A DNA stretch of 58,359 nt from contig DIEY01000040.1 in the NCBI GenBank assembly GCA_002418865.1, forward strand, positions 1 through 58,359. The letters are read 5' to 3'. A program made the translations under genes and the position numbers. Under the pieces are notes generated by a model, which saw nothing but the letters and a program-made list of their open reading frames with translations, was not told the origin of the DNA and ran no database searches. The stretch is from Bacteroidales bacterium UBA5762. Its GTDB lineage: Bacteria > Bacteroidota > Bacteroidia > Bacteroidales > TTA-H9. Position 1 is the first letter of the stretch. Each line of letters starts with the position of its first letter. Below, piece after piece: positions 1 through 9,121 of the stretch.

Positions 1-186
1 TAGACTTTTCATCCAATCACAATAATAACGAAAAATTTGAGAAAAAACGAAGGTTATTCGAAATAATTTGTTGTATTTCAATAAGCTATTCTTGAAATTC
101 AGATTCATGAGGTCATGATTCAAACCAGTTGGGTCTTTAATAGTAAAAGCACGAACGTTCAGAGAATTCGTATGGCTAAGATACAT
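1..186 (-). CDS. Possible 5' part of an unrecognised gene running off the left edge
   Basis: An ATG at 186 opens a frame that stays open for 62 codons to the window edge on the minus strand. The product is rich in Asn, Leu, Phe and Tyr and matches no family I recognise. There is an in-frame stop just upstream, at 201-199. I found no TAnnTTTG promoter in front of it. In DNA this AT-rich an open frame of this length can arise by chance, so it is recorded only because it touches the edge. The divergent neighbour is aroC. Confidence 0.22.
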   Translation of the reverse strand, partial: MYLSHTNSLNVRAFTIKDPTGLNHDLMNLNFKNSLLKYNKLFRITFVFSQIFRYYCDWMKSL

Positions 187-406
187 GCTATTATCTCTTT
201 AAATATTGAAATTGAATTTCTTGGTTTTTTAATCTCCATCAATATAAAATGCTGCAATTTAAATAAGTTTTAAAAATGAGAAGAATACTATGTGAGAAAC
301 TTTTCAAAACCACTAAACTTTAATTTTTCAAGCCATTGTAAAAAATTATGATAGAATGATTTAAGGATAGATACATAGAAAGATTTTCTGGAGCTTCAAT
401 AATTCT
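187..406. other. AT-rich intergenic region, no gene seen
   Basis: This stretch between the edge frame and the aroC promoter is AT-rich, with stops in all frames. I see no strong hairpin, repeat or RNA gene in it. Confidence 0.5.
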
Positions 407-414
407 TACTTTTG
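407..414 (+). promoter_or_regulatory. Bacteroidota -7 promoter element of aroC
   Basis: TACTTTTG fits the TAnnTTTG -7 consensus of the Bacteroidota primary sigma factor. It lies only 5 bases before the ATG at 420, so the predicted start of transcription falls at or next to the start codon. The aroC mRNA would be leaderless or nearly so. Confidence 0.6.
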
Positions 415-419
415 CAAAT

Positions 420-1526
420 ATGCCAGGAAATTCTATTGGAAATTTTTTTCGATTGACTACATTTGGTGAGTCGCATGGTTCAGCCATAGGGGGGATTATA
501 GATGGTTGCCCTGCAGGTATTGTATGGGATGAAAAATTTATACAAAGCGAGCTTAATCGGAGAAAACCAGGAACGAATCAAGCCTCTTCACCACGCCAAG
601 AACCTGACCAGATTGAAATAATATCAGGAATTTTTGAAGGGAAAACTTCGGGTCAACCTATCGCGTTCTTGATTCGCAACCTCGATCAAAAATCAGAAGA
701 TTACAAACAGTCTGAGCATTTAGTGCGGCCAGGACACGCTGATTATACGTGGAAACAACGATATGGACTTTTTGATCCCCGAGGTGGAGGAAGAGCTTCG
801 GCCAGAGAAACTGCAGCTCGTGTTGCTGCAGGTGCCATAGCTAAATTGTACCTAAAAAAATTCGATGTATTCTTTTCTGCTTATGTTTCGGCCATTGGCC
901 CCATTGAACTTCCTGAAACTGAAAAAACATGGCATTCACCTCAAGCCATAGACGCCGATCCATTGCGATGTCCTCACCGAGAAACATCGCTAAAAATGCA
1001 GGAACTTCTCGCAAAATCAATATCTGAAAGAGACACAGTGGGCGGCATTGTAAGATGTTACATCAGAAATTGTCCACCAGGGCTTGGCAGCCCAGTGTTC
1101 AACAAATTGCAGTCAGCCCTTGCTTATGCCATGATGAGCATCCCGGCAGCCAAAGGTTTCGAGTATGGTGAGGGATTTTCCGCTGCACGAATGAAAGGCT
1201 CTGAACATAACGATGTTCCTGAGTGGAAAAATGGCAAAATCCACTTTCTCACTCATCATGCTGGCGGAATTTTAGGTGGTATAAGCACAGGAGATGACAT
1301 CATATTCAACGTCGCATTCAAACCTGTTTCCAGTATAGGGCAACCGCAAACTACTATTTCTTACAAAGGTGAACCTGCGATTTGGCAGCCAGGTGGCCGC
1401 CATGATATTACTGTGGTGACAAGAGCAATACCTATTGTCGAAGCCATGGCTGCTCTGGTAATCGCTGACCAACTCATCGAATGGTTTTCACTCGGGAATC
1501 AATTCTCCAACAATCATTCTGTCTAA
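420..1526 (+). CDS. aroC: Chorismate synthase
   Basis: Chorismate synthase (368 aa) converts 5-enolpyruvylshikimate-3-phosphate to chorismate with reduced FMN, the last common step of aromatic amino acid synthesis, in the cytosol. The family signatures are present: GESHG at residues 16-20 followed by the DGCPAG segment, RPGHADYTW, the DPRGGGRASARET block leading into RVAAGA, and PGGRHD near the C-terminus. The length is normal for the family (350-400 aa). The ATG at 420 sits directly behind a -7 element at 407-414 and starts just before the conserved N-terminal region. The asmA-like gene follows 54 bp later on the same strand. The type II dehydroquinate dehydratase of the same pathway is about 7 kb away at 8624, not in the same operon. 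Confidence 0.97.
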   Translation: MPGNSIGNFFRLTTFGESHGSAIGGIIDGCPAGIVWDEKFIQSELNRRKPGTNQASSPRQEPDQIEIISGIFEGKTSGQPIAFLIRNLDQKSEDYKQSEHLVRPGHADYTWKQRYGLFDPRGGGRASARETAARVAAGAIAKLYLKKFDVFFSAYVSAIGPIELPETEKTWHSPQAIDADPLRCPHRETSLKMQELLAKSISERDTVGGIVRCYIRNCPPGLGSPVFNKLQSALAYAMMSIPAAKGFEYGEGFSAARMKGSEHNDVPEWKNGKIHFLTHHAGGILGGISTGDDIIFNVAFKPVSSIGQPQTTISYKGEPAIWQPGGRHDITVVTRAIPIVEAMAALVIADQLIEWFSLGNQFSNNHSV

Positions 1527-1580
1527 GTGTTTCACTATACATTATTGTGTCATAAAAAGATTTAAGAAAATACCATTATT

Positions 1581-4220
1581 ATGAAAAAAACAGCTAAAAT
1601 CATTCTGATCGTTTTAGTTTCCATCCTCACATTGCTTATAGTGCTTCCATATCTTTTTCGCGGTCAAATCAAAAAAGCAATCATAGAAAGTACAGCAAGC
1701 ATGATAGATGCAAAACTCAATTTTGGGAAGGTTCAACTTTCATTGTTAAGAAATTTTCCTAATCTCACTGTAAACATCAATGAAGTGAGTTTATCGGGAA
1801 TTAAAAATTTCGAAAAAGATACCTTAGCTTTTGTTGGAAAAGCCTCTGTTACCGTAGATATTTTCTCTGCTATTAAAGGTCAAGCGTATGAGATAAAATC
1901 CATAACTGTCCGACATCCACGAATCTACCTGAAGGTTTTACCCGATAGCTCGGCTAACTGGAACATTTATCACCCATCTGAAGATACCACCGCACCACAA
2001 AACTTTACCCTTAAGTTAAAAAATATTGCTATAGAAAATGCTGAGGTGATTTATGACGACCGCTTGCTGAATACGATGGTCAAAGTAGAAGAAATGAATA
2101 ATAAACTTTCGGGAGATTTAACTGCCGAAACTACTTCTTTAAAAACCCTCACCTTTATCAAAAGCCTTACTGTAGATTATGGCGGAGTACGATTCCTCAA
2201 CAAAGCCGAATGTGATCTAAAAGCCGATATAGACGCTAACCTTAAGGACATGATTTTTACTTTGAAAGATAATGAAATAAGAATTAATCAATTGTATTTG
2301 GGAATCGATGGTAACGTACAGATGCTGGATGAAGGATATGGGCTCGACCTGTCTTTTTCGAGTCGTCAAACGAGCTTCAAAAATCTACTTTCTATGGTTC
2401 CCTCTATTTATGCAAAAGATTTCGAAAAGTTAACGGCCACAGGAGAAATGAAATTTCAAGGCAAAATCAAAGGAAACTATACCGAAACTTCATTTCCGGC
2501 TTACGATATTGTGCTTGAGGTAATTAATGGTAAATTCCAATATCCAAGTTTACCTGCGGCTGTCGAAAATGTTGCCATTCATGCAGCTGTTAACAATCCA
2601 GATGGCCAACCCGATAACCTTAGCATACACCTTGACCATTTACATGTCGAAATGGCTCATAATCCAATAGATATGAGTTTTCTTCTCAAACATCCCATCA
2701 GCGATCCTTGGATTAAAGCCACAATCAATGGTAAACTCGACCTGGCCCAATTAAAAAACATCTATCCCCTTGGCATCGATATCAAAGGCCTCATCAATGC
2801 CGATATATCGCTTCAAGGTAATATCTCGACCCTCGAAAAAGGAAACTTCGAAAATTTCAATGCAAAAGGAAGTATTACCGTCAGCGACTTATTTTTACCC
2901 GATACTTCTACACACAATGATATTAGAATACCAACTGCACAACTCGACTTTTCACCGGCATATTTAGAGCTATCCAACTGTAATGTGAATATTGGATCTA
3001 ACGATATAGCAGCTAATGGAAAAGTTTCTAACTATTTGGGTTATTTTCTTCGGAATACGGATTTGAAAGCCAGTTTGAATATCAAATCCAATCGCCTCAA
3101 TTTAAACGACTTTATGACCGAGACTTCTCAAAAACCAACAGATACAATATCCATAGGAATAGTCGAAGTACCTAAACACATCGACTTTGTAGTGAATGCC
3201 AACCTCAAACAGATACTTTTTAAACAACTCGAAATGAACGATGTAAATGGTGCTATTCGAGTAAATAACCAACAGGCCATACTCGACAATCTCTCTTTAA
3301 AGACTCTTGGAGGGCTGATTGTTGTGAAAGGTTCTTACAATACGATTAATCCAATCCAACCGCGCGTAGAATTAAATCTTAAGATCGATAATATAAATAT
3401 TCCAAACACGGTTTCTACATTAGTAACTGTTCAAAAAATTGCGCCATTGCTCGAAAATATACAAGGATTTGCAAATGCTTCGGTTAATTTGAAAACCAAC
3501 CTAAATCCCGACATGATGCCCGATTTGAATACTATATCATCCAGCGGCAACATCGAGACAGGGAGTTTGAAAATATCGAACATTCCTGCATTACAAAAGC
3601 TCGATGAGATGCTCAAATTGAATCGTTTCAAACAATTAGAAACAGGTCCATTGTCATTGTCGTACCTCATCGAGAATGGAAAATTAAACATCAAACCTTT
3701 CGATATAAAATCGGGAAACCTTTTAGGCACTTTAGGAGGTAATATTATTATTGCCACTCAGGAGCTCGATATGGACTTTATTGTTCAAATGCCCAGAAGC
3801 GAATTTGGTAGTGAAGCCAATAGCGTCCTCGATGGGTTGGTAAAACAAGCCAATCAAAAAGGAGTTAAAATCAAACTCGGAGAAACCGTTACCCTTCATG
3901 CTAAGATAACAGGACAAGCCAATAATCCAAAAATAAGCACAAACCTTGTGGAAAGTTCTAAAAATTTAGCCAACGATTTAAAAAAGCAGGCTGAGGAAGA
4001 ATTCAACCAAAAGAAAACCGAAATGGTGCAAAAAGCTCAAGCCGAATTAGAAGCACAAAAACAGGCTGCACAAACCAAAATACAACAGGAAGAAGCAAGA
4101 CTGAGACAAGAAGCCGAACTAAAGAAAAAGGCGCTGGAAGAAGAGGCTAAACGCAAAGCTGACTCACTCGAGAAAAAAGGACAAGAGGCACTAAAAAAAC
4201 GACTGAAAAAAGTTTTCTAA
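1581..4220 (+). CDS. AsmA-like envelope protein
   Basis: This 879-residue protein has one N-terminal membrane segment (about residues 5-27) followed by a long beta-rich periplasmic region of AsmA type, with recurring blocks such as ITVRHPRIYL, ATINGKLDLAQL and GLINADISLQG. AsmA-family proteins span the periplasm and are thought to carry phospholipid between the membranes or help outer-membrane biogenesis. The last 80 or so residues (from about 800) are a highly charged Lys/Glu/Gln coiled coil, a tail many AsmA proteins lack. It lies 54 bp after aroC and 7 bp before the DUF1848 gene, so it probably shares a transcript with at least the latter. The family call is by fold and layout; the substrate is unknown. 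Confidence 0.85.
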   Translation: MKKTAKIILIVLVSILTLLIVLPYLFRGQIKKAIIESTASMIDAKLNFGKVQLSLLRNFPNLTVNINEVSLSGIKNFEKDTLAFVGKASVTVDIFSAIKGQAYEIKSITVRHPRIYLKVLPDSSANWNIYHPSEDTTAPQNFTLKLKNIAIENAEVIYDDRLLNTMVKVEEMNNKLSGDLTAETTSLKTLTFIKSLTVDYGGVRFLNKAECDLKADIDANLKDMIFTLKDNEIRINQLYLGIDGNVQMLDEGYGLDLSFSSRQTSFKNLLSMVPSIYAKDFEKLTATGEMKFQGKIKGNYTETSFPAYDIVLEVINGKFQYPSLPAAVENVAIHAAVNNPDGQPDNLSIHLDHLHVEMAHNPIDMSFLLKHPISDPWIKATINGKLDLAQLKNIYPLGIDIKGLINADISLQGNISTLEKGNFENFNAKGSITVSDLFLPDTSTHNDIRIPTAQLDFSPAYLELSNCNVNIGSNDIAANGKVSNYLGYFLRNTDLKASLNIKSNRLNLNDFMTETSQKPTDTISIGIVEVPKHIDFVVNANLKQILFKQLEMNDVNGAIRVNNQQAILDNLSLKTLGGLIVVKGSYNTINPIQPRVELNLKIDNINIPNTVSTLVTVQKIAPLLENIQGFANASVNLKTNLNPDMMPDLNTISSSGNIETGSLKISNIPALQKLDEMLKLNRFKQLETGPLSLSYLIENGKLNIKPFDIKSGNLLGTLGGNIIIATQELDMDFIVQMPRSEFGSEANSVLDGLVKQANQKGVKIKLGETVTLHAKITGQANNPKISTNLVESSKNLANDLKKQAEEEFNQKKTEMVQKAQAELEAQKQAAQTKIQQEEARLRQEAELKKKALEEEAKRKADSLEKKGQEALKKRLKKVF

Positions 4221-4227
4221 AGTATTC

Positions 4228-5106
4228 ATGCCATCAACAAAAACTAAAGAAAATTTTCCAATCGTAATCAGTGCTTCACGCATGTGTGATTTACCTCGAT
4301 GGTATCCACAATTTCTCATTACAGAAATAAGAAAACGCATAGAAAATGGTCAGAAAATTCACAGCCTCGTCATTTGGACTAAGCATCCTGCAGCTCTTCT
4401 AAACTCACCTCTTCTCGATGAGTTAGTCGATTTGAAAAATTCTGGAGTTCAGCTTTATTTTCAGATCACCATCACTGGAATGGGAAATAAGGTTTGTGGT
4501 TATGACAAGCTTCAACGTCCTTGGAAACCAGAACCTAATGCACCCTCAAAAGAAGAAAGCTTGAGGATTTTGCCTCAAATTATTTCATTGGCGGGTCATC
4601 CTCAGCGCATTAGACTTCGCATAGATCCTATTTTGCAAGTAAATGACGGTAAACTAGAATATTACACAAATTACGAGGAATGTTTAGATACTGTCGAAAA
4701 ATGTGCTTCCTTGGGCATTCATAACTATTCGTTTAGTTTGGTGGAGCCTGGCATTTATAAAAAAGTAGACCATCGTTTTCGGGAACTCGGGATAGAATTA
4801 ATTATTTTCGAAGAAACGTTTAGGGCTAAAATAAAACAAAACTTCAACGAATTGGAGGAAAAACTTGGAGTTTCAATATCAGCATGTTGCGTAAAAGGAT
4901 GGCCTGTTTCGTCTTGTATTGATGGTGAACTGCTTCAAAATTTACACCCCTCGAAATCAAAGGTATCACTTCGTCAGCCCCATTCCAGGCCTTTATGTGG
5001 ATGCACGGCTTCTATTGACATTGGAGGTTGGCCACCTAAACTTTGTCCCACCGGCTGCGACTATTGTTATGCCAGGCCACTTTACCATTCATATACTGAT
5101 GATTAA
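4228..5106 (+). CDS. DUF1848 family protein with C-terminal cysteine cluster
   Basis: This 292-residue cytosolic protein resembles the DUF1848 family, of unknown function. Near the N-terminus it has ISASRMCDLPRWYP, then a likely TIM-barrel-like core with the segments SLVIWTKHP, QITITGMG and IRLRIDPIL. The C-terminus holds Cys257, Cys259, Cys273, Cys277 and Cys280; the last three form Cx3Cx2C, the spacing of radical-SAM iron-sulfur motifs, though here at the C-terminal rather than the N-terminal end. That suggests a metal or Fe-S site, but the reaction is unknown. The ATG lies 7 bp after the asmA-like stop, implying co-transcription. It converges on the gene ending at 5126. I am confident of the family and not of any function. 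Confidence 0.82.
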   Translation: MPSTKTKENFPIVISASRMCDLPRWYPQFLITEIRKRIENGQKIHSLVIWTKHPAALLNSPLLDELVDLKNSGVQLYFQITITGMGNKVCGYDKLQRPWKPEPNAPSKEESLRILPQIISLAGHPQRIRLRIDPILQVNDGKLEYYTNYEECLDTVEKCASLGIHNYSFSLVEPGIYKKVDHRFRELGIELIIFEETFRAKIKQNFNELEEKLGVSISACCVKGWPVSSCIDGELLQNLHPSKSKVSLRQPHSRPLCGCTASIDIGGWPPKLCPTGCDYCYARPLYHSYTDD

Positions 5107-5125
5107 AAAATGTACGATTATCCTT

Positions 5126-5881
5126 TTAGCTTTTCTGGCAAAATTCACGATAGCATTCCAAAATAGCTAAATACAAGTCATAATCGGAAGAATGTAGGAT
5201 AAATTCATCGGATAAATGACAAAACTCCATAAATTTTTCTATGGTTTCTTGCTGAGTGATTCCAGTAAGTCTTTTGATTAAATCGTAGTTGTATCTCTGG
5301 CCAATAGTTTTGGTGCGTCTATCGTTTTCTTGCAAAATAGCTAATTTCCGCTTGCTTTTCGCTTCTCGGCTAAACATATTGTACAATGCCGTAATTGGAC
5401 CATTCATCGTTACTCCAAAGCCACCCTTGGGAATATTATATCCCGTCATGATTTCCTTATCGAGATGTAAATCGGCTGGCTGGACCTCATCATCGGTCTT
5501 CAGGTTTTCGAAGGCGTACTTAAATTCTTCCCATGTTTTTGGAAATGTAGTGATAACTACTTCTTTCAATTCATATGTCTTGTCGAGAAGCACAATTTCG
5601 AGCCTATGGTCGTAAAGTAATGAAGATTCATTAAAAGAATAAACTCGGGTTGCATAACCTATATGACTGATAATGAGTGTGTCACCATATTTTAAAGACA
5701 TGAAAAAACGCCCTGCCGAATCGCTTACTGCTCCTGTTAAATTTCGTAGTAAAATAACATGGGCATAAGCAATAGGCTGATGATCGAGGTTAACAATTTG
5801 CCCTTCGATGATAGTTTCTTGGGCTCTTACAAGGCCACTCGATAAGGCGATGAAAAATAAAAAAAGCAGCACCCTTTTCAT
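5126..5881 (-). CDS. Secreted carboxypeptidase-regulatory-like domain protein
   Basis: This 251-residue protein begins with a signal peptide (residues 1-20, cleaved near VRA/QE). A carboxypeptidase-regulatory-like beta-sandwich follows at about residues 23-100, with the typical EGQIVNLDHQPIAYAHV start and the SDSAGRFF and LIISHIGYATR segments. This domain is common at the N-terminus of Bacteroidota outer-membrane receptors, but here it stands without a barrel. The rest (100-251) includes a TGYNIPKGGFGVTMNGPI segment seen in standalone proteins of this kind, whose role is unknown. It is probably periplasmic or surface-attached. It is 91 bp downstream of the TonB receptor on the same strand and may be expressed from read-through. 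Confidence 0.8.
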   Translation of the reverse strand: MKRVLLFLFFIALSSGLVRAQETIIEGQIVNLDHQPIAYAHVILLRNLTGAVSDSAGRFFMSLKYGDTLIISHIGYATRVYSFNESSLLYDHRLEIVLLDKTYELKEVVITTFPKTWEEFKYAFENLKTDDEVQPADLHLDKEIMTGYNIPKGGFGVTMNGPITALYNMFSREAKSKRKLAILQENDRRTKTIGQRYNYDLIKRLTGITQQETIEKFMEFCHLSDEFILHSSDYDLYLAILECYREFCQKS

Positions 5882-5972
5882 GATGCTGCGAAATTATAAC
5901 TTAATGAGGAACTTACATGTATTAAATGGTTAAAAAGTGTTAATATCCAAAAAAAATTTCCTCAACAGTGAT

Positions 5973-8381
5973 TCATAAAGTTATTTCGAGTCCTGTAATA
6001 AAATGAATACCTGCTTGTGGGAAATAGCCATCCATTTTTCTGCGTTGATTCTCATAAATATAGCTATAAACCCAGGCATTAGATTCATACTGATGATCGA
6101 AAATATTGTTTAATACAAAGAAAAAATTCAAATGACGTATATAAGGGAGTGAAAGTGAATAATCTATCCGCAAATCGCTCACATAATAAGGATCAATCTT
6201 TCTTTCATCACTCGAGCTGTTGTCGATATATTGTTTCCCCACATATTTGGCCTGAAACATGAGTGAAAGGTTTTGAAGTGGCATATATTGGATATTTAAA
6301 CCACCAATCACTGGAGATGAAAATGAAATGTCGGTTTCTTTATAAAAAATGCTCTCTTGTTCGCCTGTATCCCAATTATCTACAAATTCTGTTAGGTTTT
6401 TGATTTTATTTTGGCTAAGCGTCAAGTTGGCCATCAAGCGCAGAGAAGGCATAAGTTGCGCATCTGCCTGAAGCTCTATTCCAGCTCTATAACTATCTGG
6501 AACATTTATCATTATCGGGTCTCCTACATTGTTGATTTTGCCTGTCAATACTAATTGGTCTTTGTATTGCATCCAGTAGAAATTTGCTCCAAACTGAAAA
6601 TTAGCGCCAAACCATTCATATCCTAATTCGAGATCGTATAAACGTTCAGGCTGAGGTATATAGCCTTCATCTGCGTCACGGTAATTATCACGCGAAGGTT
6701 CACGATTGGCTACAGCTAGCGAAAGGTAAAGCCTTTGTTTCTCATTGATGTTTACATTCATTCCAGCTTTGGGATTGAAAAAATTAAATAAATGGCTTTG
6801 ATCGAGCCGTCGTTGATTATCATGTATACCTTCTATCTCATAACCTACACGCCTATACTGCATATCAACAAACCATGAAAGATGTTTTCTCATCTCCCAT
6901 GAAGCCTTTCCGTAGATGTTGAAGTCTTGTTTGATTCCTTCGTTACGATAAAAGTCGTTTTCGGGGAAGCTAGTCGAAGCATGTCTTGCCCAGATAATTC
7001 TTCCAAAATGCTGACCCTTGTAATAGTTATAGGCTCCTCCCAAAGTGAATTTCCATAAAGGATTTTTTTCATAAATCACCGAAAAAGTAGTCCCTGCGAA
7101 GTCATTATCGAGGTGTTTCCTGTCGATTAAATCGGTTTTACGAATAGTATCGTTTCCTATGATGACGTCAGGAAGAGCATATTTACTGTATTTGGCATCT
7201 TCTCTGAAAGATTCATAATATCCAAAACCATGGGTATAATGAGCTGCCAAGTTAAGGGTAACATTATTGGAAGGCGACAGGCTGTATATGAGCTGATAAT
7301 GATCTTGCTGATAATCGTCGATCTGGTTTTTATAATAGAGTGTATCACCATTTTCATCGGTGTAGAGGCCAGCTGGATTGAAAGTGCGCCATTTATCGAG
7401 TAATTCTGAAGGAACGCCTTCCCAAGCTTGATAAGTAATCTCTTTCCCTCCAATTACATTGATGCGTAGCAGACTTCTCTTGCCATAGTAACCTCCTGAG
7501 AGGAAAAAAGACTTCAAGTTAGCGCTGGCTCTATCAATATAACCATCAGAGGTGATACGACTAAGGCGTCCATCCAAAGCAAAGCCACTGGAGGATTTTC
7601 CTGTGCTAAAAGTGACGAAATTTCGCAAGGTATTGAAACTGCCTCCCGAAGCATGTATAAGGGTTTGAGGTTCATCTGAAATTTTAGTGCTCAGCAGATT
7701 GATACTTGCTCCGAAGGCTCCGGCTCCATTTACCGATGTCCCCACTCCTCTTTGTATCTGTATGTTGTCGGTTGAGGAAGCAAAATCAGGTAAATCTACC
7801 CAGTAAACCTGCTGAGATTCTGGATCATTCAGTGGAATTCCGTTGACCATAACATTAATACGAGTCATATCTGTACCCCGGATTCTCAGGCTGGTATATC
7901 CAATCCCTGTTCCGGCATCAGAACTTGCTACGACAGAAGGACTCATTTGCAACACATAAGGTAAATCACGTCCTGAGTTCAATTTCCTTATCTCCTTCCG
8001 ATGTAGCTCGCTAAAAGTAGTTGGAACCGAAATATCTACCCTTGTCGCTTTTACAATTACTTCTTCCTGCATTTGGGCCATAACTCGTAGTTCAATCTTT
8101 AAATGAAGGTTACTGTCCAATTTTATAGTATCGAAATAAGACTCATAGCCCACATAACTAATTTTTAAAGGGTAATTACCAGCAGGGAGTTTTTTGATGG
8201 CAAAATATCCAGCGTCGTTGGTTACGGCGCCATAAGGAGAATTCAGTAAGATTACACTGGCTCCAGAAAGCCTTTGCCCGTTCGAGGCATCAGTAACCGT
8301 CCCACTCAGCATATACTGAGACATGGCCAAATAAGGGACAAGTACCATGAAAATGAAAGTTAAACTTTTTTTGAACATCAT
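5973..8381 (-). CDS. TonB-dependent receptor, TPP-riboswitch controlled (thiamine uptake type)
   Basis: This outer-membrane receptor of about 802 residues has a signal peptide (MFKKSLTFIFMVLVPYLAMS), a carboxypeptidase-regulatory-like domain over roughly residues 20-105, a plug with VNGIPLNDPESQQVYWVDLP and NGAGAFGASINLLSTK, and a long beta-barrel ending in an aromatic-rich strand. It imports a ligand through the outer membrane using TonB energy. A TPP riboswitch at 8445-8527 precedes it, so the ligand is most likely thiamine or a thiamine precursor, as known for THI-box controlled receptors in Bacteroidota. Two adjacent ATGs at 8381 and 8378 are possible starts. The ATG at 8420 was rejected because it lies inside the leader hairpin. 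No thiamine biosynthesis gene is nearby. Confidence 0.92.
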   Translation of the reverse strand: MMFKKSLTFIFMVLVPYLAMSQYMLSGTVTDASNGQRLSGASVILLNSPYGAVTNDAGYFAIKKLPAGNYPLKISYVGYESYFDTIKLDSNLHLKIELRVMAQMQEEVIVKATRVDISVPTTFSELHRKEIRKLNSGRDLPYVLQMSPSVVASSDAGTGIGYTSLRIRGTDMTRINVMVNGIPLNDPESQQVYWVDLPDFASSTDNIQIQRGVGTSVNGAGAFGASINLLSTKISDEPQTLIHASGGSFNTLRNFVTFSTGKSSSGFALDGRLSRITSDGYIDRASANLKSFFLSGGYYGKRSLLRINVIGGKEITYQAWEGVPSELLDKWRTFNPAGLYTDENGDTLYYKNQIDDYQQDHYQLIYSLSPSNNVTLNLAAHYTHGFGYYESFREDAKYSKYALPDVIIGNDTIRKTDLIDRKHLDNDFAGTTFSVIYEKNPLWKFTLGGAYNYYKGQHFGRIIWARHASTSFPENDFYRNEGIKQDFNIYGKASWEMRKHLSWFVDMQYRRVGYEIEGIHDNQRRLDQSHLFNFFNPKAGMNVNINEKQRLYLSLAVANREPSRDNYRDADEGYIPQPERLYDLELGYEWFGANFQFGANFYWMQYKDQLVLTGKINNVGDPIMINVPDSYRAGIELQADAQLMPSLRLMANLTLSQNKIKNLTEFVDNWDTGEQESIFYKETDISFSSPVIGGLNIQYMPLQNLSLMFQAKYVGKQYIDNSSSDERKIDPYYVSDLRIDYSLSLPYIRHLNFFFVLNNIFDHQYESNAWVYSYIYENQRRKMDGYFPQAGIHFITGLEITL

Positions 8382-8384
8382 AAC

Positions 8385-8421
8385 TATGGTTTTAATTGTG
8401 CAACATTGTATTAAAACCATA
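8385..8421 (-). promoter_or_regulatory. Perfect leader hairpin next to the start codon of the thiamine receptor
   Basis: A perfect 12-bp inverted repeat (8385-8396 with 8410-8421, 13-nt loop) ends three bases before the ATG at 8381. In the mRNA it would bury the ribosome landing region. Just upstream in the mRNA, CCCCTATA (complement of 8420-8427) can pair over 8 bp with TATAGGGG from the 5' strand of the riboswitch (complement of 8519-8526). This is the likely expression platform. Confidence 0.6.
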
Positions 8422-8444
8422 TAGGGGAAAAGGTCATGGATGAA

Positions 8445-8527
8445 TTATAATTCCCTACGCCGGTATGATCCGGATCAGGTTCAAAGGGTATGATCTCAGC
8501 CCTGTTATTAACAGGACACCCCTATAA
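8445..8527 (-). promoter_or_regulatory. TPP riboswitch (THI element)
   Basis: Read on the minus strand this contains the conserved TPP-aptamer elements in order: GGGGTG, GGGCTGAGA, ACCC, GAACCTGATC, the TACCGGCG segment and GTAGGGAA. A short P1 can form between TTATA (complement of 8523-8527) and TATAA (complement of 8445-8449). Binding of thiamine pyrophosphate normally shuts off the downstream gene, here the TonB receptor at 5973-8381. Confidence 0.95.
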
Positions 8528-8538
8528 GGTATTTGTGA

Positions 8539-8546
8539 CAAAATTA
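8539..8546 (-). promoter_or_regulatory. -7 promoter element of the riboswitch transcript
   Basis: TAATTTTG on the minus strand fits the TAnnTTTG consensus. Transcription would begin a few bases before the riboswitch aptamer, which is the expected place. Confidence 0.6.
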
Positions 8547-8593
8547 AAACATTTTATACTTTATCGAAAAAGCATTAAAAAGAAATAATGTAT

Positions 8594-8601
8594 TATTTTT
8601 G
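8594..8601 (+). promoter_or_regulatory. -7 promoter element of aroQ
   Basis: TATTTTTG fits TAnnTTTG and lies 22 bases before the aroQ ATG, giving a leader of about 15 nt. Confidence 0.45.
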
Positions 8602-8623
8602 ATAAAAAATGATTTGACAAAAG

Positions 8624-9043
8624 ATGACAATAGTGATTATCAATGGGCCAAATCTAAACCTTTTGGGAAAACGACAACCTCACATCTATGGTTCGGAACG
8701 TTTCGAGGATTATCTTCACCAACTCGAAGTAACTTATCCTTATATCGATTTCATTTATAGACAACATAACTTAGAGGGTGAAATCATCAACACATTGCAT
8801 GAATTTGGATTTTCGGCCAATGGAATCATATTGAACCCTGGTGGTTTTACACATACTTCGGTTGCCATAGCCGATGCTATACGTTCTATTTACTGCCCTG
8901 TGGTAGAAGTGCATATCAGCATGCTCTTTGGCCGTGAACCTTACAGACAAAAATCACTTTCCGCTTCGGCCTGCAAGGGGTTTATTTGTGGTTTTGGATT
9001 AGAAAGTTATCGACTGGCTGTAGAAAGCCTTATTCAAAAATAA
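8624..9043 (+). CDS. aroQ: 3-dehydroquinate dehydratase, type II
   Basis: Type II dehydroquinase (139 aa) removes water from 3-dehydroquinate to give 3-dehydroshikimate, in the cytosol, usually as a dodecamer. The N-terminus carries INGPNLNLLGKR with the flexible-loop Arg17 and the catalytic Tyr22 in PHIYGS. NPGGFTHTSVAI and VEVHISMLFGRE supply the remaining active-site residues, including the histidine of HIS, and KGFICGFGLESYRLA closes the fold. Small departures from the usual motif are NPGG for NPGA and HISM for HISN. The length is normal. It is divergent from the TonB receptor and converges on the DPP-IV gene. Same pathway as aroC at 420. Confidence 0.96.
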   Translation: MTIVIINGPNLNLLGKRQPHIYGSERFEDYLHQLEVTYPYIDFIYRQHNLEGEIINTLHEFGFSANGIILNPGGFTHTSVAIADAIRSIYCPVVEVHISMLFGREPYRQKSLSASACKGFICGFGLESYRLAVESLIQK

Positions 9044-9121
9044 AAATTGAATGAGATATTTCTCTTCAATGAATTATTCCATGGTTCGAAAGAAATCAAT
9101 AAACAGTTGTATCTGTTCCTA

